Assembly (NCBI GenBank): GCA_023667385.1
Contig: JAMPAE010000080.1
Span: 1-6,954, forward strand
From: Ruminococcus sp.
GTDB taxonomy: Bacteria > Bacillota > Clostridia > Oscillospirales > Acutalibacteraceae
Reading direction: 5' to 3'
DNA length: 6,954 bases
Every line of letters starts with the position of its first letter. Positions within the stretch are counted from its first letter, which is position 1. Under the pieces are notes generated by a model that saw only the letters and a list, made by a program, of their open reading frames with translations, was not told the DNA's origin and did not search any database. Positions 1 through 5,780 of this stretch are shown piece after piece. Position numbers and translations under genes: made by a program.

Positions 1-92
1 TACGATGCGGATGTATGCGCCTAAACAAGCACTTGCCTGCCCGCATACCGCCGCAATCGCTCCTTTCTGCATAAATTTATGCAACATTATTC

Positions 93-134
93 AAAAAGCC
101 GGTCAAGCATCGGCAGATACCGAGTCCGACCGGC
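93..134 (-). terminator. Intrinsic terminator of the leuA-ilvBNC operon
   Basis: On the minus strand, 27 bases after the ilvC stop codon, a perfect 7-bp stem GCCGGTC/GACCGGC (arms at 128-134 and 98-104) is followed directly by TTTTT (97-93). The interior can pair again as TCGG/CCGA around a TATCTG loop, giving a stacked GC-rich hairpin. This is the classic Rho-independent layout and marks the end of the operon. The plus-strand side has no T-run, so it should act only on transcripts coming from ilvC. Confidence 0.87.
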
Positions 135-161
135 GTAGTCTGTTAAGTTGTTGCCAACTGA

Positions 162-1181
162 TTAGTTGTTGATGAGCTTATCTTCGTCGCTCCAGCTATA
201 AAGCTTTCTGATTTCCTTACCAACAACCTCAGCAGGATGCTCAGCAGCAAGCTTTCTCATTGCGTTGAAGTGAACCTGTGAACCTGCAGCAGACATATCG
301 AGAAGGAAGTCTTTTGCGAAAGTACCGTCCTGGATGTCTGAAAGAACTTTCTTCATTGCCTTCTTTGTGTCTTCTGTGATGATCTTCGGACCTGTGATGT
401 AATCGCCGTATTCAGCAGTGTTTGAAATTGAATATCTCATGCCTTCGAAGCCGCTCTGATAAATGAGGTCAACGATGAGCTTCATTTCATGGATACATTC
501 AAAGTAAGCGTTTCTCGGGTCATAGCCTGCTTCGCAGAGAGTTTCAAAACCTGCCTGCATGAGAGCGCAAACACCGCCGCAAAGAACAGCCTGCTCACCA
601 AAGAGGTCAGTTTCTGTTTCAGTTCTGAAGTTTGTTTCAAGAACGCCTGCACGTGCGCCGCCGATGCCGAGAGCATAAGCAAGGCCGATTTCAAGTGCAT
701 CGCCTGTTGCGTCCTGCTCAACAGCAATAAGGCACGGAACGCCCTTACCAGCCTGATATTCACTTCTTACTGTGTGACCCGGGCCCTTAGGAGCAACCAT
801 GATTACGTTAACATTCTTCGGGGGCTTAATGCAGCCGAAATGAATGTTGAAGCCGTGAGCAAAAGCAAGGGTTTTGCCTTCTGTGAGGTTTGGCTCAATG
901 CTTTCTTTATAAAGTTTAGCCTGCTTCTCATCGTTGATGAGGATCATGATAACGTCTGCGTTTTTTGCAGCTTCTGCTGAAGTCATAACCTTGAGACCTG
1001 CTGCTTCAGCCTTTGCCCAGCTCTTGCTGCCTTCATAAAGACCAACGATTACATCAACGCCTGATTCATGCAGGTTGAGTGCATGAGCGTGACCCTGTGA
1101 GCCGTAACCGATGATTGCAACTGTTTTGCCGTCAAGTTTTGCAAGATTGCAATCCTGCTGATAGAAAATTCTGTTAGCCAT
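162..1181 (-). CDS. ilvC: Ketol-acid reductoisomerase (class I, short form)
   Basis: This cytoplasmic enzyme converts 2-acetolactate and 2-aceto-2-hydroxybutyrate to the 2,3-dihydroxy acids of the valine and isoleucine pathways, using Mg2+ and a nicotinamide cofactor. The protein has 339 residues, normal for the class I (short) form. The N-terminal Rossmann domain carries GYGSQGHAHA at residues 25-34. The knotted C-terminal domain carries the metal and active-site residues: the PKGPGH segment (131-136), D192 and E196 in TDLFGEQ, E228 and E232 in FECIHE, and the SISNTAEYG segment (251-259). AAAGGAG (1190-1196) sits 8 bases before the ATG, which fixes the start. It is the last gene of the operon, 104 bases after ilvN and just before the terminator. 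In the cofactor loop GLYEGSKSW (47-55), Tyr49 replaces the Arg usually found there, while Ser52 and Ser54 are kept. The family call is secure; the cofactor preference is not. Confidence 0.98.
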   Translation of the reverse strand: MANRIFYQQDCNLAKLDGKTVAIIGYGSQGHAHALNLHESGVDVIVGLYEGSKSWAKAEAAGLKVMTSAEAAKNADVIMILINDEKQAKLYKESIEPNLTEGKTLAFAHGFNIHFGCIKPPKNVNVIMVAPKGPGHTVRSEYQAGKGVPCLIAVEQDATGDALEIGLAYALGIGGARAGVLETNFRTETETDLFGEQAVLCGGVCALMQAGFETLCEAGYDPRNAYFECIHEMKLIVDLIYQSGFEGMRYSISNTAEYGDYITGPKIITEDTKKAMKKVLSDIQDGTFAKDFLLDMSAAGSQVHFNAMRKLAAEHPAEVVGKEIRKLYSWSDEDKLINN

Positions 1182-1285
1182 TTTAAAAACTCCTTTAAAA
1201 TAAAATACATATTAATATCAGAAATCACTGATAAGCCAGCAATTTCATTAGGAATCACCAAATTAAGTGTGCTTAAATCAGTGGT

Positions 1286-1780
1286 TCATTTTCCAAGAAT
1301 TGTTGTTTCTCCCCTGTCAAGGGCAACGATGCCTGTGCGGCACATTTCAATTATACCATAAGGTTTCAAAATATCAATAAAAGCATTGATTTTTGTTGGT
1401 TCGCCTGTCAGTTCAACGCAAAGTGCGGTTGTTGAATAGTCAACAATTTTTGAATTGAAGATGTCAACAGCGGAAAGAACTTCCTGACGATTTTTCGGGT
1501 CATTCTTTATCTTAATAAGAAGAAGCTCTCTTGTCAAGGAATCTTCATCAAGAATTTCAACTTTTTTAACATTCTGAAGCTTACGAAGCTGATTTATCAT
1601 CTGATTTCTTGCATAACCGTCTCCGCTCATGGAAATTGTGATGCGTGAATATTCGGGAGATTCGGTTTCTCCAACGGTGAGAGCGTCAATGTTGAAACCA
1701 CGGCGAGTGAACATACTTGTGACACGAGTCAAAACGCCGTACTTGTTGTCAACATAAACCGCAATTACAAACTTGTTCAT
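1286..1780 (-). CDS. ilvN: Acetolactate (acetohydroxyacid) synthase, small regulatory subunit
   Basis: This is the regulatory subunit of acetohydroxyacid synthase. It activates the large subunit and makes it sensitive to feedback inhibition by branched-chain amino acids, chiefly valine. It has 164 residues, typical for the family: an N-terminal ACT domain (about 4-77) with the glycine loop DNKYGVLTRV (11-20) and RRGFNI (26-31), then the C-terminal ALS small-subunit domain (about 85-158). Asn12, Gly15 and Asn30 match positions known from E. coli IlvH to matter for valine binding, so feedback control is probably intact. The ATG lies only 2 bases after the ilvB stop, and its AAAGGAG site lies inside the last ilvB codons, which points to translational coupling and balanced subunit supply. 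The name ilvH would be equally valid. Confidence 0.97.
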   Translation of the reverse strand: MNKFVIAVYVDNKYGVLTRVTSMFTRRGFNIDALTVGETESPEYSRITISMSGDGYARNQMINQLRKLQNVKKVEILDEDSLTRELLLIKIKNDPKNRQEVLSAVDIFNSKIVDYSTTALCVELTGEPTKINAFIDILKPYGIIEMCRTGIVALDRGETTILGK

Positions 1781-1782
1781 AA

Positions 1783-3480
1783 TTACTCTCCTTTTTCTGT
1801 TATGATCTGATCCATGCTGCCGCCCGGCGGAAGCATCGGAAGAACAAATTCATCCTGATCAATGCAGCAGTCAATGAGAACGGGAGCGTTTGTTTCAAAG
1901 CCCTCTTTGAATGCCTTTTCAAATTCTTCCGGTGTTGTTGCTCTGATACCTTTCAAGCCGAATGCGTCAGCAAGCTTAACGAAATCAGTTTTTCTGTTGA
2001 GCGTTGTGTTTGAATAATGCTTCTGATAGAACAATGTCTGCCACTGTCTTACCATGCCGAGAACACCGTTGTTGAGAATAACGATGGTGACCGGGATATT
2101 ATAAGAAACTGCGGTTGCAAGCTCATTAAGGTTCATGCCGAAGCTGCCGTCACCTGTGATGAGAACAGTTCTGTCTTTTGATCCTGTTGCTGCGCCGAGT
2201 GCTGCACCCATGCCGAAGCCCATTGTGCCGAGTCCGCCGCTTGAAACGAACTTTCTGACCTTACCGAACTTGCAATATTGTGCTGCCCACATCTGATGCT
2301 GACCAACATCGGTTGCAACAACTGTGTCAGCGTCAATGATGCTGTTGATGATGTCAAAAGCTCTTTGCGGAGTGAGCATATTCTCTTTTCCTGCGGCAGC
2401 AAGCCTTGCTTTTGCCTTTTCTGCAATTGCAAGCTCTGTTGCCTTATAGCCATCAACCATTTCCATCCATTCCGGGTTTTTGTGAGCGGTTACACCGCTT
2501 GCAATTTTTCCGAATGAATCTGCAACGTCGCCGACAATGCCAACGTCAACGTTGATGTTTTTGTTAATTTCTGCAAAGTCGATGTCAATCTGAATGATTT
2601 TTGCGCCCTTGCAATATTTGCTCTTGTTACCTGTTGCTCTGTCACTGAAGCGAACGCCGATTGCAAGAATCACATCAGCATTGTTCTGAGCAACTGATGA
2701 TGCAAAGTGACCGTGCATACCCTGCATACCGAGGAAACGATCGCAGTCGGTTGGAATTGCGGAAATACCCATGAGTGTGCAGCCGATAACAGCATCAATT
2801 TTATCTGCAAGCTTCACAACCTCGTCATAAATACCTGTGCCGATGACACCGCCGCCAACATAAATATACGGACGTTTTGCCTCGTTGATGATTTCGATGG
2901 CCCTCTGAATGTCCTCATCCTTTGCTTTGTCTGCTTCAAAAAGAGGTGCAACGGGCTTGTTTTCAAATTCACATTTATTGATCTGTACATCTTTCGGTAC
3001 GTCAATGAGAACCGGACCCGGTCTGCCGCTTCTTGCAATTCTGAATGCTTCTCTGATGGTATCGGCAAGATCCTCAACCTTGTTTACGAAGTAATTGTGC
3101 TTGGTAATCGGCAGGGTAACACCTGTGATGTCGATTTCCTGGAAGCTGTCCTTACCGATGAGGTCACATGAAACGTTGCCGGTGATTGCAACCATGGCAA
3201 CTGAATCAAGCATTGCGGTTGCGATGCCTGTGACAAGGTTTGTTGCACCCGGACCTGAGGTTGCAATGCAAACGCCTGTTTTGCCCGTGGCTCTGAAGTA
3301 ACCGTCAGCGGCGTGAGAAGCACCTTGCTCATGTGCGGTCAAGGTGTGATGTATTCTGTCTGAATTTTTATAAAGCTCATCGTAAATATTGAGAACAGAA
3401 CCGCCCGGATAACCGAAAACATCTGTTACACCCTGTTCGATGAGTGTTTCAATAATAATTTCTGCTCCTGATAACAACAT
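1783..3480 (-). CDS. ilvB: Acetolactate (acetohydroxyacid) synthase, large catalytic subunit
   Basis: This thiamine-diphosphate enzyme condenses two pyruvates to 2-acetolactate, or pyruvate plus 2-oxobutyrate to 2-aceto-2-hydroxybutyrate. It is the committed step of valine/leucine and isoleucine synthesis. The 565 residues show the three family domains. The N-terminal pyrimidine-binding domain has FGYPGGSVL (22-30) and the catalytic glutamate E51 in TAHEQGASHAADGY. The central FAD-type domain spans about 190-325. The C-terminal pyrophosphate-binding domain has the Mg-ThDP motif from GDGS (443-446) to Asn471 and the RQWQ segment (478-481). FQEID (113-117) and SGRPGPVLIDVPKDVQ (151-166) mark it as a biosynthetic AHAS rather than pyruvate oxidase. 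The C-terminal LPMLPPGG is also typical. An AAAGGA site (about 3490-3495) precedes the ATG by 9 bases. It lies 58 bases after leuA and is coupled to ilvN. Confidence 0.98.
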   Translation of the reverse strand: MLLSGAEIIIETLIEQGVTDVFGYPGGSVLNIYDELYKNSDRIHHTLTAHEQGASHAADGYFRATGKTGVCIATSGPGATNLVTGIATAMLDSVAMVAITGNVSCDLIGKDSFQEIDITGVTLPITKHNYFVNKVEDLADTIREAFRIARSGRPGPVLIDVPKDVQINKCEFENKPVAPLFEADKAKDEDIQRAIEIINEAKRPYIYVGGGVIGTGIYDEVVKLADKIDAVIGCTLMGISAIPTDCDRFLGMQGMHGHFASSVAQNNADVILAIGVRFSDRATGNKSKYCKGAKIIQIDIDFAEINKNINVDVGIVGDVADSFGKIASGVTAHKNPEWMEMVDGYKATELAIAEKAKARLAAAGKENMLTPQRAFDIINSIIDADTVVATDVGQHQMWAAQYCKFGKVRKFVSSGGLGTMGFGMGAALGAATGSKDRTVLITGDGSFGMNLNELATAVSYNIPVTIVILNNGVLGMVRQWQTLFYQKHYSNTTLNRKTDFVKLADAFGLKGIRATTPEEFEKAFKEGFETNAPVLIDCCIDQDEFVLPMLPPGGSMDQIITEKGE

Positions 3481-3538
3481 TTTTCATTATCCTTTTTTTC
3501 ATAGATTTTTGTTAAAGATTGTATTAACTCAAAGCTTC

Positions 3539-5194
3539 TTATATCATGCGGTTGATTGCACTGACAAGTGCTTTCACTGATGAAACAATGATGTCGCTGT
3601 CAATAGCAACACCCCATGTGACGCTTCCGTTGCTGTTTTTGATGCCCACATATGAAGCTGCCTGCGATTTTGAGCTTACCTCAAGTGCGTGCTCAGTATA
3701 GCTTTCGAGAACATAGCTGTCACCGATAACCGTTTTGAGTGCATTTGAAACAGCGTCAAGTCTGCCGTTGCCGTTTGCCGAAGCAGTGAACGGCTTGCCG
3801 TTAAACTCACCTGTTACAGAGGCTTCAATTCCGTTTTGCTGAACGTAATGTGCTTCGGTAACCTTGAGCTTATCTTCGATGTTGACATAATCATTCATGA
3901 GAATGTCATAAACCTCGTTCGGAAGCAATTCCTTGTGTGCATGGTCTGAAATGCTCTTGACATGATAGCCGAAGTCTTCTCTCATCTTCATCGGGAGAAC
4001 CATGGAGAACTGAGTTTCAAGCAAATATCCGATGCCGCCCTTGCCTGACTGCGAGTTGATTCTGATAACATCAGCTTCATAAACTCTGCCGAGGTCTGTC
4101 GGGTCGATTGGAAGATAGGGAACATTCCAGTGTTCGGTGTTCTTTTCCTTGCGCCACTTCATGCCCTTTGCAATTGCATCCTGATGCGAACCGCTGAATG
4201 CGGCAAAAACAAGCTTTCCGCTGTATGGCTGGCGTTCATACACGTGCATCCTTGTCACTCGTTCATAAACTTCGGTGATTTCGGGCATATTTGAAAAATC
4301 AAGTTCGGGGTCAACGCCCTGAGAATATATATTAAGTGCAAGCGTTATGATGTCAACATTACCTGTGCGTTCACCGTTGCCGAAAAGAGTGCCCTCAATT
4401 CTGTCGCCGCCTGCAAGCAGACCCATTTCACTGTCTGCAACTGCACAGCCTCTGTCGTTGTGCGGATGAAGCGAGATGATGAGGTTTTCTCTGTTGTTGA
4501 GGTTGTTGCACATATATTCAACCTGGTTTGCATAAACGTGCGGCATTGAATGCGAAACCGTCACGGGCAGGTTGATGATGACTTTGTCATCTGCCGTCGG
4601 CTGCCAGATGTCGATGACCTTGTTGCAGATTTCAACTGCATATTCCGGCTCTGTTCCGGTGAAGCTTTCGGGTGAATATTCAAACCTGAAGTTGCCCGGT
4701 GTCTTTTCACGATATTCCTTGCAGAGCTTTGCGCCGAAGGTTGCAATGTCAATGATCTGCTGCTTATCCTTTCTGAACACCTGCTCTCTCTGAGCAACTG
4801 AGGTTGAGTTATAAAGATGAACGATTGCATTCTTGCAGCCTTTGAGCGCTTCAAAGGTTTTTGCAATGATGTGCTCTCTTGATTGGGTCAGAACCTGAAT
4901 TGTGACATCATCGGGGATGAGATTCTGTTCAATCAATGCTCTGCAAAATTCATATTCGGTTTCAGATGCGGCAGGGAAACCCACCTCAATTTCTTTGAAT
5001 CCGACTTTGACCAGGAATTTGAAAAACTCCAGCTTTTCTTCAAGGCTCATCGGAATAATGAGTGCCTGGTTTCCGTCACGCAAATCCACGCTGCACCAAA
5101 TGGGAGCTTTGTCAATGTAAGTTTTATGGCGCCAGTTCATTTCAACAGGCTTTGCCTCAAAAAACTGCCTTGTGTACTTTTCGTAACCTTTCAT
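3539..5194 (-). CDS. leuA: 2-isopropylmalate synthase, long 'yeast-type' form
   Basis: This enzyme condenses acetyl-CoA with 2-oxoisovalerate to 2-isopropylmalate, the committed step of leucine synthesis. The protein has 551 residues. The TIM-barrel catalytic domain carries DLRDGNQAL (37-45) and the metal-binding HPHND (H243, H245, D247), followed by GNGERTGN (272-279). A linker region carries SGSHQDAI (334-341) and SGKGG (383-387). The C-terminal LeuA dimer/regulatory domain (about 440-551) carries NGNGRLDAV (474-482) and YTEHAL (499-504), so leucine feedback inhibition is likely. The MNWRHKTYIDKAPIW opening and the length place it in the long family also found in yeast and Actinobacteria, not the ~510-residue E. 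coli type. The start at 5194 is chosen because AAAGGAG (5200-5206) lies 5 bases before it. The in-frame upstream ATG at 5263 falls in the leader terminator, has no such site and would add 23 unrelated residues. It is the first gene after the T-box leader. Confidence 0.97.
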   Translation of the reverse strand: MKGYEKYTRQFFEAKPVEMNWRHKTYIDKAPIWCSVDLRDGNQALIIPMSLEEKLEFFKFLVKVGFKEIEVGFPAASETEYEFCRALIEQNLIPDDVTIQVLTQSREHIIAKTFEALKGCKNAIVHLYNSTSVAQREQVFRKDKQQIIDIATFGAKLCKEYREKTPGNFRFEYSPESFTGTEPEYAVEICNKVIDIWQPTADDKVIINLPVTVSHSMPHVYANQVEYMCNNLNNRENLIISLHPHNDRGCAVADSEMGLLAGGDRIEGTLFGNGERTGNVDIITLALNIYSQGVDPELDFSNMPEITEVYERVTRMHVYERQPYSGKLVFAAFSGSHQDAIAKGMKWRKEKNTEHWNVPYLPIDPTDLGRVYEADVIRINSQSGKGGIGYLLETQFSMVLPMKMREDFGYHVKSISDHAHKELLPNEVYDILMNDYVNIEDKLKVTEAHYVQQNGIEASVTGEFNGKPFTASANGNGRLDAVSNALKTVIGDSYVLESYTEHALEVSSKSQAASYVGIKNSNGSVTWGVAIDSDIIVSSVKALVSAINRMI

Positions 5195-5249
5195 AGTGAC
5201 TCCTTTCTTTGCATCTTGGTGTAACAGGCTTTGAAGCCTTACGGATAAT

Positions 5250-5302
5250 AAAAAAATCTCCATTACCCAAAAATGCAGTTCTTGCTTTTTGTGTAAAAGA
5301 GA
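5250..5302 (-). terminator. T-box-controlled leader terminator
   Basis: On the minus strand TCTC (5302-5299) pairs with GAGA (5260-5257). Inside this, TTTTAC pairs with GTAATG with one mismatch and one G-U, and AAAAA pairs with TTTTT, closing on a GC-rich tip with a bulged A. TTTTTTT follows at once (5256-5250). The 5' arm TCTCTTT also forms the 3' side of the antiterminator with AAAGAG at 5338-5333, so the two structures exclude each other, as expected for a transcriptional T-box. The leuA ribosome binding site lies 44 bases beyond the T-run. Confidence 0.85.
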
Positions 5303-5572
5303 CGAAGATATTCATAATTCTCCGCGGTACCACTCTTTCTTGGTGATAACACCCACTCATTCGCATCAATCAATGCGAGCCTCTATAACGGGAGAACCCG
5401 TTCAGACCTAATCAAAAATGTTTCTCAGTCTGAAAGCTCCGGGACGAGTTATATTTCATCTGCTTTGCTGTCTTACACCACCCGACAGCTCTCTGAAAAA
5501 ACGTGATGAAACTTTGTTCCCATCAACACTTTTCGGTTGTCACGCCGACAGCATAATCATCGGCTGTTATTG
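5250..5572 (-). promoter_or_regulatory. T-box riboswitch, leucine-type (CTC specifier), in front of leuA
   Basis: This leader RNA reads tRNA charging and decides between termination and readthrough. Visible parts in order: a short 5' hairpin (5567-5544); stem I, beginning near TTGATGGGAACAAAGT; the apical part AGAGAGCTGTC with loop GGGTGGTGTAA closed by GACAGC (5489-5467); and the specifier region AACTCGTCCCGGAGC with CTC (Leu) at 5446-5448. Then come hairpins AACGGG/CCCGTT (5402-5387), TCGCAT/ATGCGA (5378-5361) and GGTG/CACC (5353-5342), and finally the T-box AGAGTGGTACCGCGG (5336-5322). The TGGT in it can pair with the uncharged tRNA end ACCA, whose discriminator A73 fits tRNA-Leu. AAAGAG before and CTCTTT after the T-box close the antiterminator. 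Uncharged tRNA-Leu should stabilise it and switch the operon on. The T-box call is secure; the Leu specificity rests on the alignment of the CTC triplet. Confidence 0.93.
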
Positions 5573-5578
5573 TTTAAT

Positions 5579-5607
5579 ATAATACTACCATTTTACCGAT
5601 TTGTCAA
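5579..5607 (-). promoter_or_regulatory. Vegetative (sigma-A type) promoter of the leuA-ilvBNC operon
   Basis: On the minus strand a perfect -35 box TTGACA (5607-5602) is separated by 17 bases from TATTAT (5584-5579), a -10 box with one mismatch to TATAAT. Transcription is expected to start near A5572, at the 5' end of the T-box leader. The near-consensus elements suggest strong constitutive initiation, with control exerted mainly by the leader. Confidence 0.85.
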
Positions 5608-5623
5608 CGAATTTTCGGATTTT

Positions 5624-5641
5624 TTTGAAAGATTTTTCAAA
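5624..5641. repeat. Inverted repeat upstream of the leuA promoter
   Basis: TTTGAAA GATT TTTCAAA has perfect 7-bp arms and a 4-base spacer. Its centre lies about 28 bases upstream of the centre of the leuA -35 box, near -60 from the predicted start. It could be a protein-binding operator or an accident of the AT-rich sequence; no terminator T-run suits either gene. Confidence 0.4.
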
Positions 5642-5712
5642 GGCGATTAAAAAAGATGAAAATTCAACACAATTAAATGTTTTTGATTTTTATTTCACAA
5701 TTTATTAATCAT

Positions 5713-5742
5713 TTGTTGGATTTCTATTAAAAATTATTTAAT
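5713..5742 (+). promoter_or_regulatory. Putative promoter of the hydrolase gene
   Basis: TTGTTG (5713-5718) and TTTAAT (5737-5742, 5 of 6 to TATAAT) are spaced by 18 bases, 38 bases before the chosen start codon. TAGAAT (5742-5747) is an alternative -10 box but has no good -35 partner. The whole region is AT-rich, so chance matches are easy and this is only a candidate. Confidence 0.3.
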
Positions 5743-5746
5743 AGAA
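5722..5746. repeat. 25-bp AT-rich inverted repeat in front of the hydrolase gene
   Basis: TTCTATTAAA AATTA TTTAATAGAA has perfect 10-bp arms around a 5-base spacer. It overlaps the candidate -10 box of the plus-strand gene and ends 23 bases before its AGGAG site, where a repressor dimer could block transcription or an RNA hairpin could affect the transcript 5' end. No regulator gene is in the window to pair with it. Confidence 0.55.
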
Positions 5747-5780
5747 TAAATTGAAATATTTTATTAATCAGGAGAAAATT

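Noticed and set aside
1..72. Minus-strand frame starting at ATG 72-70 and running off the left edge
   Set aside because: 24 open codons beginning MQKGAIAAVC, but there is no AGGAG at a suitable distance (the AAAGGAG nearby lies inside the frame) and the stretch is too short to judge.
1..172. Open plus-strand frame from base 2 to a TGA at 170-172
   Set aside because: It would run through the operon terminator and into the end of ilvC, has no ribosome binding site before its ATGs and its composition (many Cys, Ala, Ser) looks non-coding. It cannot be fully excluded as a gene tail because the left flank is missing.
489..980. 163-codon open frame on the plus strand inside ilvC
   Set aside because: It lies wholly antisense to a secure ilvC, is unusually rich in Cys, Ser and Ala for a real protein, and has no ribosome binding site. 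It is a codon-bias shadow; similar antisense frames in ilvB and leuA were dismissed for the same reason.
1201..1245. Possible internal promoter for ilvC (TTGCTG with TATTAA-like hexamers, minus strand)
   Set aside because: The -35 match is weak, spacing is about 19 bases and the region is AT-rich, so it does not stand out from chance.
5287..5335. A second T-box or tandem leader
   Set aside because: Only one T-box sequence and one specifier region are present; the surrounding hairpins are all accounted for by a single leader.
5751..5780. Upstream ATG of the hydrolase gene at 5751
   Set aside because: It adds ten residues in front of a clear signal peptide and lacks a ribosome binding site, whereas AGGAG at 5770-5774 serves the ATG at 5781.
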